From Bacteroidota bacterium (GTDB lineage: Bacteria; Bacteroidota; Bacteroidia; Chitinophagales; Chitinophagaceae): a stretch of DNA of 41,339 nucleotides. This document shows, one piece after another, positions 8,768 to 16,341 of the stretch. The notes under the pieces were generated by a model. That model saw only the letters and a program-made list of their open reading frames with translations, was not told the origin of the DNA and searched no databases. A program made the position numbers and the translations under genes. Every line of letters starts with the position of its first letter. Position 1 is the first letter of the stretch. Where the stretch lies: positions 1-41,339 of the forward strand of contig JAFDXF010000074.1 in the NCBI GenBank assembly GCA_018268055.1. Direction: 5' to 3'.

Positions 8768-9730
8768 ATGTCAGTATCAATAATACAAATTGCACTTAAT
8801 ACAATTGAATTAGAAGCTCGTTCTATTTCCGGCCTCAGTGTTTTTATTAATGATGATTTTGAAAAAGCAGTGCAAACCATTGCAGTATCAAAAGGAAGAG
8901 TGATTGTGAGCGGAGTAGGCAAAAGTGCCATCATTGCTCAAAAGATAGTGGCTACTTTTAATAGTACGGGCACACCATCCGTATTTATGCACGCAGCCGA
9001 TGCCATACACGGGGATTTGGGAATTATTCAACCCGATGACATTGTGATACTACTAAGTAAGAGCGGCGAAAGTCCTGAAATAAAAGTACTGACACCACTG
9101 ATTAAAAAATTGTGTAGCACATTTATCGCAATAGTTGGCAACGCCCAATCTTTTTTGGCAAAAAATGCCGACATCGTATTAAACACTACCGTAGAACAAG
9201 AAGCCTGCCCTAACAATTTAGCGCCTACTACAAGTACTACTGCTCAAATGGTAATGGGTGACGCTTTGGCTGTTTGCCTGATGGAGCTGAAAGGGTTTCA
9301 AAGCAAAGATTTTGCAAAGTTTCATCCCGGTGGAATGTTGGGTAAGAAACTTTATTTGAAAGTAGAAGATTTATACAAAGCCAATCAGAAACCAAATGTA
9401 TTTGCAACACAATCTATAAAAGAAGTAATAGTAGAAATTACCGCGAAACGATTGGGCGTAACAGCAGTAATTGATCGTGATGAAACATTATTGGGCATAA
9501 TAACCGATGGCGACTTGCGCAGAATGTTGGAAAAGAATATTGCAATAGATACAGTAACCGCCGGAGATATTATGACCAAAAATCCAAAAACAATTGCGTC
9601 TGAAGAACTGGCCGAAAACGCTTTGGATAGACTAAGGGAAAACCAAATTTCACAATTGATTGTATCCGAAAACGGAAAGTATCTGGGTATTATCAGTGTG
9701 CATGATTTAATAAAAGAAGGATTTGTATAA
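8768..9730 (+). CDS. kdsD: KpsF/GutQ family sugar-phosphate isomerase (arabinose-5-phosphate isomerase)
   Basis: 320-residue protein with an N-terminal SIS domain (about residues 30-180) and two C-terminal CBS domains (about 205-320), the KdsD/KpsF/GutQ architecture. These enzymes interconvert D-ribulose-5-phosphate and D-arabinose-5-phosphate, the first committed step to Kdo of LPS. Visible motifs: VSGVGKSA at 47-54, HAADAIHGDLG at 75-85 with the active-site histidines, SKSGES at 97-102, and FHPGGMLGKKL before the CBS pair. It is followed 46 bp later by manC, consistent with an envelope-sugar block. KdsD, KpsF and GutQ cannot be told apart by sequence alone; in a genome with one copy, KdsD is the likely role. 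Confidence 0.87.
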   Translation: MSVSIIQIALNTIELEARSISGLSVFINDDFEKAVQTIAVSKGRVIVSGVGKSAIIAQKIVATFNSTGTPSVFMHAADAIHGDLGIIQPDDIVILLSKSGESPEIKVLTPLIKKLCSTFIAIVGNAQSFLAKNADIVLNTTVEQEACPNNLAPTTSTTAQMVMGDALAVCLMELKGFQSKDFAKFHPGGMLGKKLYLKVEDLYKANQKPNVFATQSIKEVIVEITAKRLGVTAVIDRDETLLGIITDGDLRRMLEKNIAIDTVTAGDIMTKNPKTIASEELAENALDRLRENQISQLIVSENGKYLGIISVHDLIKEGFV

Positions 9731-9776
9731 AACTAAAAACCGACAGATTCTTTTATCAACACAGTAGAGAAGAGCT

Positions 9777-10859
9777 ATGAACAAACATCATTATGTAGCA
9801 ATAATGGCCGGAGGAATCGGAAGCCGATTTTGGCCAATCAGCCGAACAAGTTTACCCAAACAGTTTTTGGATATTTTAGGAATTGGTAAAACATTGATTC
9901 AACAAGCGTATGAGCGTTATAATCAATTAGTCGCTCATGAAAATATTTTTATCGTTACGGTAGCAGAATATGTTGAAATTGTAAAAAAACAATTACCGCA
10001 GCTTCCTGTTGAAAATATCATTGTAGAGCCTTCCCGAAAAAGTACAGCACCTTGCATCGCTTATATGGCATTTAAGCTTTTGAAAAAAGATCCAAAAGCA
10101 ATAATGATAGCCGCACCGGCAGACAACTTAATTTTAGAAACAGATTTATTTATTCAGACAGCACAAAAAGCATTGAATTTTGTAAAAAACGAAGATGCTT
10201 TAGTTACTATTGGAATAAAGCCCACCTATCCCAATACCGGTTACGGCTATATTCAACACGAAACAAAAGAAGCAGCACCCGGTGTACATAAAGTAAAAAC
10301 CTTTACCGAAAAACCAAATACAGAACTTGCTAAAACCTTCATAGCCAGTGGAGATTTTTTATGGAACTCCGGTATTTTTATCTGGAAAGTAAAAAATATT
10401 ATTGCTGCTTTGGAAAAACATGAGTGGGAACTGTATGAACTCTTTGCTGCTGAGAAAGACAAATTCAATACATCCAAAGAAAAGAAAGCAATAGAAAATA
10501 TTTATCCTCAGTGCACTAATATATCCATTGATTTCGCAGTGATGGAAAAAGCGGACAATGTTTATCTGCTACCTGCTTCATTCTCTTGGAGCGACTTAGG
10601 CACTTGGAACAGTGCTTGGGAAAATATGGAAAAAGATTATTTCGGAAATGCAGTAGTGGGTAAAAATGCAGTAGTGATAGATGCCAATAACTGTATGGTA
10701 CATGTTCCGGATAACAAGTTGGTATTATTACAAGGTTTGAAAGAGTACATTATTGTGGATACAAAAGATGTATTGTTGATTTGTAAAAAAGACAAAGAGC
10801 AGGAAATCAAAGAATATGTGGCTGAGATAAAAAGAAACAAGGGAGATAAATATTTATAA
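9777..10859 (+). CDS. manC: Mannose-1-phosphate guanylyltransferase
   Basis: 360-residue nucleotidyltransferase making GDP-mannose from GTP and mannose-1-phosphate, the precursor of GDP-fucose and mannose-containing glycans. The nucleotide-binding AGGIGSRFWP is at residues 11-20 and SLPKQFLDI supplies Lys28. NTGYGYIQ, FTEKPN, FLWNSGIFIWK and FSWSDLGTW are standard for the ManC/AlgA pyrophosphorylase domain. Length fits the single-function enzyme; no C-terminal phosphomannose isomerase cupin is present, unlike bifunctional AlgA/ManC of about 480 residues. It lies between kdsD and an exonuclease gene on the same strand. Confidence 0.9.
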   Translation: MNKHHYVAIMAGGIGSRFWPISRTSLPKQFLDILGIGKTLIQQAYERYNQLVAHENIFIVTVAEYVEIVKKQLPQLPVENIIVEPSRKSTAPCIAYMAFKLLKKDPKAIMIAAPADNLILETDLFIQTAQKALNFVKNEDALVTIGIKPTYPNTGYGYIQHETKEAAPGVHKVKTFTEKPNTELAKTFIASGDFLWNSGIFIWKVKNIIAALEKHEWELYELFAAEKDKFNTSKEKKAIENIYPQCTNISIDFAVMEKADNVYLLPASFSWSDLGTWNSAWENMEKDYFGNAVVGKNAVVIDANNCMVHVPDNKLVLLQGLKEYIIVDTKDVLLICKKDKEQEIKEYVAEIKRNKGDKYL

Positions 10860-10909
10860 GATTCTTTTTTAACTACACACTTCCTGATGAATAATTTGTA
10901 CCTTGTCGT

Positions 10910-11632
10910 ATGACTCATCAGGATTTTTCAAAAATTCTTTTTCTCGATATAGAAACAGTACCTCAGTTTCGGGAGTATAATTTATTACCTGCCGAATGGA
11001 AGCACTTGTGGGACATTAAGTCAAATTCATTAATTAAATATCACGAAGGAGAAACAAACGAAACGCTTTATCCGCGAGCAGGCATTTACGCCGAGTTTGG
11101 AAAAATTGTTTGTATCAGTTGTGGGTTTGTTAGCAATGATGGTAACAAGGGAAAAATAATTCTCAAAAGCTTTTTTGGTGATGACGAAGTAACGCTCTTA
11201 ACTGATTTCACTGAAATGTTGAATAAATGGTCGGCGGGCGAGCCCAAACAATTATGTGCACACAATGGAAAAGAATTTGATTTTCCGTATATGTGTCGTA
11301 GATTGGTTATCAACAATTTGCCTATTCCTTCTATATTAAATGTATCGGGCAAAAAACCATGGGAAGTAAATTTTATTGACACTTTGGAATTGTGGAAGTT
11401 TGGTGATTTTAAAAATTACACATCACTTGCACTATTAGCTCATTCGCTCGGAATACCTACACCTAAAGATGATATAGATGGCAGCATGGTATGGAAAGTG
11501 TATTGGGAAGAAAAAAATTTACAGCGCATTGCAACCTATTGCCAAAAAGATGTGGTAACCGTTGCCCAAATTTTATTGAGAATAAACGGAGAGCCCATCA
11601 TCTCAGAAGAAAATATTGAAATCAAAAACTGA
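10910..11632 (+). CDS. PolB-like 3'-5' exonuclease (DEDDy)
   Basis: 240-residue RNase H-fold exonuclease. The DEDD catalytic set can be traced: LFLDIETVP supplies Asp13 and Glu15, CAHNGKEFDFPYMCRR supplies Asp124, and YCQKDVV supplies Tyr210 and Asp214 (the Y-x3-D of DEDDy). This corresponds to the family of predicted 3'-5' exonucleases resembling the PolB proofreading domain. No polymerase domain is attached. Its exact substrate is unknown; DNA repair or proofreading in trans is a reasonable guess. Its stop codon overlaps the start of the RidA-family gene (TGATG), so the two are translationally coupled. A near -7 box (TACCTTG) sits 4 nt before the ATG. Confidence 0.82.
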   Translation: MTHQDFSKILFLDIETVPQFREYNLLPAEWKHLWDIKSNSLIKYHEGETNETLYPRAGIYAEFGKIVCISCGFVSNDGNKGKIILKSFFGDDEVTLLTDFTEMLNKWSAGEPKQLCAHNGKEFDFPYMCRRLVINNLPIPSILNVSGKKPWEVNFIDTLELWKFGDFKNYTSLALLAHSLGIPTPKDDIDGSMVWKVYWEEKNLQRIATYCQKDVVTVAQILLRINGEPIISEENIEIKN

Positions 11633-12021
11633 TGCATAGACAAAATTTTTCATCCGGCGCTCAATGGGAAAACATTGTTGGCTATAGTAGCGCTGTGAAA
11701 GTAAATAACATTATAGAAATAAAAGGAACGGTTGCTGTAGATGAAAACAACCACCTTGTAGGTGGCAATAACGCATATTTACAAACAAAATACATCATTC
11801 AAAAGATTGAAAAAATATTACAATCGGCCGGCTCTTCCTTAAAAGATGTGATCCGTACTCGAATGTTTGTTACCGATATTTCTCAATGGCAAGAATATGG
11901 CCGTGCACATGGTGAATATTTTGGCACAATAAAACCTTGTACTACCATGATAGAAATTTCAAAACTTATTGCTCCCGAATTTTTAATTGAGATAGAAGCT
12001 ACCGCAATCATTACAGAATAG
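11632..12021 (+). CDS. RidA/YjgF-family protein lacking the catalytic arginine
   Basis: 129 residues, the normal length for RidA-family trimers. RidA deaminates reactive 2-aminoacrylate-type imines released by PLP enzymes. VIRTRMFVTD (73-82) and FLIEIEATAI (117-126) are family-typical. In the segment aligned with PARSCVEVARLP of E. coli RidA this protein reads KPCTTMIEISKL, so Arg105 is replaced by a threonine near 104. Rid subfamilies without that arginine are generally not imine deaminases, so function is open. It shares a TGATG overlap with the exonuclease and is followed 32 bp later by a PLP-dependent aminotransferase, an association that would suit a Rid protein. Confidence 0.85.
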   Translation: MHRQNFSSGAQWENIVGYSSAVKVNNIIEIKGTVAVDENNHLVGGNNAYLQTKYIIQKIEKILQSAGSSLKDVIRTRMFVTDISQWQEYGRAHGEYFGTIKPCTTMIEISKLIAPEFLIEIEATAIITE

Positions 12022-12053
12022 AATTAAGACAGATTAAATCTTCAAAAAAACTT

Positions 12054-13202
12054 ATGACTCCATCTATTCAATCTAAACTTCCAAACATTAGCACTACCAT
12101 TTTTACAGTAATGAGTGGATTGGCCAATCAGTATAATGCGATTAACCTTGGTCAAGGTTTTCCGGATTACCCGATGAATGAAGCGTTGATGAATAAAGTA
12201 AATGAAGTGATGCACCACGGGTGGAATCAATATGTGCCGATGCAAGGCTACATGCCGCTTCGCGAAGCATTAGCAGAGAAAACTGAACTATTATACGGAA
12301 CAAAAATTTCGCCTGACACACAAATAACGATTACACCCGGCGGCACTTATGCTATCTATACAGCGCTCACTACTGTATTGCAGCCGGGCGATGAAGTCAT
12401 CGTGTTTGAACCGGCTTATGACAGCTATATTCCTAATATTGAAATAAATAAAGCAATACCTGTTTTAATTCCACTTCAGTTTCCGGAATATAAAATAGAC
12501 TGGGCTGAAGTGAGAAGAAAAATTTCACCTAAGACAAGAATGATTATGCTGAACTCGCCGCACAACCCTACCGGCGCTGTTTTAGCAGAAAGTGACTTAT
12601 TACAACTTCAAGAAATTGTAAGAGATACCAATATCATTGTGCTAAGTGATGAAGTATATGAACATTTGATATTTGATAATCTGAAGCATTACTCTGTATT
12701 GCGCTATCCCGAATTGATGAAACGAAGTTTTGTGTGTTTTTCATTTGGAAAAACATATCACTGTACCGGATGGAAATTAGGTTATTGTATTTCATCTCCG
12801 GAATTGATGGCAGAGTTTAGAAAAGTGCATCAGTACAATTGTTTTTGTTGCCATACGCCATCGCAAGTGGCGCTGGCAGATTTTTTAAAAAACAAAGAAG
12901 CCTATTTATCGTTAGGCGAATTGATGCAAGAACGAAGAGATTATTTTTTACAATTGATGCAACACACCAAGTTTGAAATGCTCTCCAGTCATGGTAGTTA
13001 TTTTGTTTGTGCAAAATACAATCGCATCAGTGATGAAGACGATAAAGATTTTGCAAAGCGTATTACTAAAGAATATGGTGTAGCCACTATACCGGTATCG
13101 GCTTTTTATGCAACAGGAACAGATCATCAGGTTATTCGTTTTTGTTTTGCTAAGAAAAAAGAAACTTTGGAAGCAGCAGCAGAACGATTAATAAAAATTT
13201 GA
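12054..13202 (+). CDS. PLP-dependent class I/II aminotransferase (methionine aminotransferase, YbdL/KAT-like)
   Basis: 382-residue fold-type I aminotransferase. Family relatives (E. coli YbdL, kynurenine aminotransferases) transaminate methionine, phenylalanine and other hydrophobic amino acids. Conserved parts: NLGQGFPDYP near 31-40, the NPTGAV substrate/cofactor region with Asn171, LSDEVYEHLIF with Asp199, and SFGKTYHCTGWKLGY with the PLP Schiff-base Lys233. The GQGFPD motif and CFSFGKT region favour the methionine/kynurenine branch over aspartate aminotransferase. Its stop overlaps the EamA transporter start by one base (TGATG), so transport of a related compound is possible but unproven. 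Confidence 0.88.
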   Translation: MTPSIQSKLPNISTTIFTVMSGLANQYNAINLGQGFPDYPMNEALMNKVNEVMHHGWNQYVPMQGYMPLREALAEKTELLYGTKISPDTQITITPGGTYAIYTALTTVLQPGDEVIVFEPAYDSYIPNIEINKAIPVLIPLQFPEYKIDWAEVRRKISPKTRMIMLNSPHNPTGAVLAESDLLQLQEIVRDTNIIVLSDEVYEHLIFDNLKHYSVLRYPELMKRSFVCFSFGKTYHCTGWKLGYCISSPELMAEFRKVHQYNCFCCHTPSQVALADFLKNKEAYLSLGELMQERRDYFLQLMQHTKFEMLSSHGSYFVCAKYNRISDEDDKDFAKRITKEYGVATIPVSAFYATGTDHQVIRFCFAKKKETLEAAAERLIKI

Positions 13203-14104
13203 TGTTTAAAGATGCGAGATATAAAGGCATTCTATTTATGCTGTTGGCTGCTTTGGGTTTTTCTATTATGGGCGGTGCAGCCAAGGCATTGAAAAATAGT
13301 TTTAATGCAGGGCAGTTGGTTTTTTATCGCAATGCGATCGGATTACTCTTTTTATTACCCGAACTTTTTATTCAACGGCCAAAACAGGAAGGCGGAAAGT
13401 TTTTTCGTTTAGCATTTCGCGGCCTGATGGGAACATTGGCGCTTTATACATTATTATATTGCATTCTTCATATTCCATTAGGTACAGCTATGAGTTATAA
13501 TCAAACCTCTGTTTTATTCATTGCTGTATTTGCATTTATATTTTTTAAAGAGTATCATGGGAAAAAAATAGTGTTTGCTGTATTGCTGGGCTTTGTCGGT
13601 ATGTTGTTCATTTACAAACCGGTGATGCACTTACCCTGGTTTTATCATTTTGCTGGAATGGTTTCGGGTATAGCTGCGGCTATTGCATATCTCACCGTAA
13701 ATCGGCTTACACAATACTATGACGCAAGAATCATTGTGCTTTCGTTTTTATTGAGTGGGTTTATTATTCCGGTACTCAGTATGATTGTTTGTTATACAAC
13801 GGGTATGCCTGTCGATGGATTATTTGTTATTGATTTCAAAGCACCCAATGGAATAGAATGGTTGTGGCTTTTGGTGATGGGGCTTGCTGCTTTGTTTGGT
13901 CAATATTTTGTAACCCGTTCTTATGGATCAGACAAGGCCGGTATTGTTTCTGTTTTTGGCTATGCCAATATTATTTATTCTGTATTTATCGGAATGATGC
14001 TTGGCGATAACTTTCCGGATTGGATTACTTGGACAGGAATTTTCTGTATCATTACAAGCGGAGTCATTATTACTTTAGTAAAAAGAAAAGCTGTGGTACA
14101 ATAA
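13202..14104 (+). CDS. EamA/DMT-family transporter
   Basis: 300-residue hydrophobic protein with about ten predicted membrane helices in two five-helix halves, the drug/metabolite transporter layout. Near the start, FMLLAALGFSIMGGAAKAL matches the first EamA repeat; the second half includes GLAALFGQYFVTRSYGSDKAG, a familiar DMT pattern. Members export amino acids, nucleobases or drugs; the substrate here is unknown. I chose ATG at 13202, which overlaps the aminotransferase stop as TGATG, over the TTG one codon earlier. Coupling to the aminotransferase suggests joint expression. Confidence 0.83.
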   Translation: MFKDARYKGILFMLLAALGFSIMGGAAKALKNSFNAGQLVFYRNAIGLLFLLPELFIQRPKQEGGKFFRLAFRGLMGTLALYTLLYCILHIPLGTAMSYNQTSVLFIAVFAFIFFKEYHGKKIVFAVLLGFVGMLFIYKPVMHLPWFYHFAGMVSGIAAAIAYLTVNRLTQYYDARIIVLSFLLSGFIIPVLSMIVCYTTGMPVDGLFVIDFKAPNGIEWLWLLVMGLAALFGQYFVTRSYGSDKAGIVSVFGYANIIYSVFIGMMLGDNFPDWITWTGIFCIITSGVIITLVKRKAVVQ

Positions 14105-14128
14105 ATATTTTGCTTGATGTAAACCAAT

Positions 14129-14136
14129 TAGTTTTG
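14129..14136 (+). promoter_or_regulatory. -7 box before the GT39 gene
   Basis: TAGTTTTG fits TAnnTTTG and ends 9 nt before the ATG at 14146. A TTTG lies 16 nt further upstream (14109-14112), slightly short of the usual 19-nt spacing. It supports the internal start chosen for the glycosyltransferase. Confidence 0.4.
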
Positions 14137-14145
14137 CAAGAAATA

Positions 14146-15801
14146 ATGTTTTTGGAGAAGCCTATATTTTCAAAAAGTACTTATCTATTCTTTTTCTCTC
14201 TTTTAGGGATCGTTTACTTCATTGGTCTTTTTGTTCCTTTGATGGACAACGACTCTGCGCATCATGCAGATATTGCATTGCGTATGTATCTAACGGGCGA
14301 TTATGTAACGCTGGCAGATGCACGAGGCGATTATTTAGACAAACCACATTTGCTTTTTTGGTTAGCAGCGCTTAGCTATAAAATTTTTGGCGTTACCACT
14401 TTTGCATATAAACTTCCTTCTTTTCTTTTTACAGTTTTAGGAACGTATTCTACATTTCGGTTGGGAAAGTTATTATACAATACTGAAACCGGAAATCTTG
14501 CTGCATTGATTGTAGCTACTGCATTTAGTTATGTATTGGCCAATAATGATGTGCGGATGGATGCAATGCTCACTGCTTGTGTTGTGTTTTCTATATGGCA
14601 ACTGATTGCTTTTATTCAAACAAGAAAATATATTAATGTATTCGGTGCCGCTATTGGCCTTGCTGCCGGATTCAGCACCAAAGGACATATTGCGGTATTC
14701 GTACCGGCAGTAGCTGTTTTGTTTTATTTATTCTACCAAAAAAATCTCAAAATCATTTTCAATATCAAATGGTTGTTAATGCTTTTGTTGTTTGCTTTGT
14801 TTATTGCTCCGGTTGTTTATTGTTACTATTTGCAATTTAATCTGCATCCCGAAAAAACAGTAAGAGGAAAAGACCATATCAATGGTGTAAAGTTTATTTT
14901 ATTCAATCAAAGCATAGAACGCTTTGGCGGTGAAATGGGAAATGATGCTAAGCACGATTACTTTTTTTTCCTTCATTCTTTTTTATGGGCTTTTGCTCCT
15001 TGGAGTATCATTGCTTATTGGGCTGTCATCAGCAGATTAAAAGAGTTTACAAAAAGAAAATATGAGTGGTTGACCATCGGTACATTCCTTACCATGCTGT
15101 TGGTGATTTCTTTATCAGGATTCAAGTTACCACATTATCTAAATATTATTTTTCCAACTACGGCCATATTAACGGCGGCATTTCTGCTACAAAACAAGAC
15201 AAAACCAAAATGGGGAACAACCATATTCATCATACAAACATTTATTGTAGTCGTCCTTTCATTGGCTACAATAATACTCAATGCGTGGGCTTTCCCCGTA
15301 CAATCATTTATATTGATAGTGTGTAGTATGCTTTTGTTATCTGTTGTATTTTATTTTTATCTGTCACAACCATTGCAAAAAATTCAAAAAGCAATTGGTG
15401 CATCAGTTGCAGCAGTTATATTAGTTTTCTTTCTTTTGAATAGTAATTTTTATCCGGCGCTATTAACGTATCAAGCCGGAAAAGGAATAGCAGACAGCAC
15501 CAGAGGAAAAGTAAATCCTAAAGAAGTTTATTTTTGGAAAGACACTTATAGTTCATCTTATCATTTTTACTCAGCTTCATTACATCAAACATTTACGGAC
15601 AGCACTTTAAAACTCGGAGAAAAAAAATGGTTGGCTTTTGACAAACAAGATGAGGCCGAAATAAAAAAGCATGGTTATATTTTGGGTAAACACTTTGAAT
15701 TGCCGGACTATGAAGTGACCAAACTGACATTAAAGTTTCTGAATCCCGAAAAAAGAGCGACAGAATGTACCCAATTTGTGCTGGCCGAAATAAGCAGATA
15801 A
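14146..15801 (+). CDS. GT39/ArnT-like membrane glycosyltransferase
   Basis: 551 residues from ATG 14146. An in-frame ATG at 14020 would overlap the upstream gene by 85 bp and add 42 polar residues, so the later start, just after a -7 box, is preferred. The N-terminal helix is followed by PLMDNDSAHHADIAL, the acidic first periplasmic loop motif of GT-C enzymes, and by DYLDKPHLLFWLAAL, matching the KPPL-type motif of ArnT/PMT relatives. About eleven to twelve membrane segments are visible, then a soluble C-terminal part of roughly 110 residues. Family enzymes move a sugar from a polyprenyl-phosphate donor to lipid A, glycans or protein. Placement near kdsD and manC suits envelope glycosylation; donor and acceptor are unknown. 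Confidence 0.8.
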   Translation: MFLEKPIFSKSTYLFFFSLLGIVYFIGLFVPLMDNDSAHHADIALRMYLTGDYVTLADARGDYLDKPHLLFWLAALSYKIFGVTTFAYKLPSFLFTVLGTYSTFRLGKLLYNTETGNLAALIVATAFSYVLANNDVRMDAMLTACVVFSIWQLIAFIQTRKYINVFGAAIGLAAGFSTKGHIAVFVPAVAVLFYLFYQKNLKIIFNIKWLLMLLLFALFIAPVVYCYYLQFNLHPEKTVRGKDHINGVKFILFNQSIERFGGEMGNDAKHDYFFFLHSFLWAFAPWSIIAYWAVISRLKEFTKRKYEWLTIGTFLTMLLVISLSGFKLPHYLNIIFPTTAILTAAFLLQNKTKPKWGTTIFIIQTFIVVVLSLATIILNAWAFPVQSFILIVCSMLLLSVVFYFYLSQPLQKIQKAIGASVAAVILVFFLLNSNFYPALLTYQAGKGIADSTRGKVNPKEVYFWKDTYSSSYHFYSASLHQTFTDSTLKLGEKKWLAFDKQDEAEIKKHGYILGKHFELPDYEVTKLTLKFLNPEKRATECTQFVLAEISR

Positions 15802-15838
15802 TCCTTATTTATTAGTTAGTTTTTTTGTAAAAACTGCC

Positions 15839-15846
15839 TATATTTG
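15839..15846 (+). promoter_or_regulatory. Putative promoter of the repeat-tRNA-Phe transcript
   Basis: TATATTTG fits the TAnnTTTG -7 box and lies about 20 bp before the first 92-bp repeat; a T-rich tract precedes it. A start near 15852 would place both repeats in the 5' leader of tRNA-Phe. The -33 element is weak (TTAG at about the right distance). Confidence 0.5.
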
Positions 15847-15865
15847 CAGCCCGCAAGAAAAGACC

Positions 15866-16049
15866 GGTGCGGTTGTAGATTTTCAATACGACGAAGGAGT
15901 ATTAGAAAATCAAGATACCGAAAAGCGAAGGGGATTCGGTATAGCGAAGAATAGAATGGTGCGGTCGTAGATTTTCAATACGACGAAGGAGTATTAGAAA
16001 ATCAAGATCCCGAAAAGCGAAGCGGATTCGGGATAGCGAAGAAGAGAAT
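15866..16049 (+). repeat. Two 92-bp structured tandem repeats abutting tRNA-Phe
   Basis: Copies at 15866-15957 and 15958-16049 differ at 5 of 92 positions. Each has two hairpins. Hairpin A pairs unit positions 13-24 with 34-46 (12 bp, one bulged A). Hairpin B pairs 50-57 with 70-77 (8 bp). In hairpin B the A52-T75 pair of copy 1 becomes C52-G75 in copy 2, a compensatory change that keeps the helix. Both loops contain CGAAG. Each copy begins GGTGCGGT, identical to the first 8 nt of the tRNA that follows directly. The blocks AAGGA and GAAAATC also occur in the same order in unit and tRNA. I know of no named family for this element. Confidence 0.85.
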
Positions 16050-16122
16050 GGTGCGGTAGCTCAGTCGGTAGAGCAAAGGACTGAAAATCCTTGTGTCGGC
16101 GGTTCGATCCCGCCCCACACCA
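16050..16122 (+). tRNA. tRNA-Phe (GAA)
   Basis: 73 nt fold into a full cloverleaf: acceptor GGTGCGG/CCACACC, D arm GCTC/GAGC, anticodon stem AAGGA/TCCTT with loop CTGAAAA (anticodon GAA), variable region GTGTC, T arm GGCGG/CCGCC with loop TTCGATC, discriminator A. No CCA is encoded directly (ACTA follows the acceptor stem). The acceptor stem has a C5-A68 mismatch. A terminator begins 3 bp downstream. No other tRNA is seen in the window. Confidence 0.95.
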
Positions 16123-16124
16123 CT

Positions 16125-16170
16125 AAAACGGGAACAGCATCAAAAGCTGAGTTGTTCCCGTTTTTGTTTT
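16125..16170 (+). terminator. Intrinsic terminator of the tRNA-Phe transcript
   Basis: AAAACGGGAAC pairs perfectly with GTTCCCGTTTT across an 18-nt loop, and the 3' arm runs into TTTTTGTTTT. It closes the promoter-repeats-tRNA unit. Confidence 0.85.
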
Positions 16171-16341
16171 GTGTCAAGAAGCCTGTCACTCCTTTCATCC
16201 AAAGGAATACCTCCTGACTTTATTAATGTGTTATCCAAATTGAATTTTGTCAAAAATTAGGTTTAAACAGTTTTGTGGCAGAAATATCGACACAACCGTT
16301 ATGATTTAAGGTGTTTTTTGTTCCAGTTATTTAGGGTTTTA

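Noticed and set aside
14020..14145. Upstream ATG for the GT39 gene, giving 593 residues
   Set aside because: It would overlap the EamA gene by 85 bp and add a non-membrane, Lys/His-rich leader before the first helix; ATG 14146 follows a -7 box.
15866..16049. CRISPR array
   Set aside because: The two 92-bp units are tandem without spacers, and no cas gene is present in the window.
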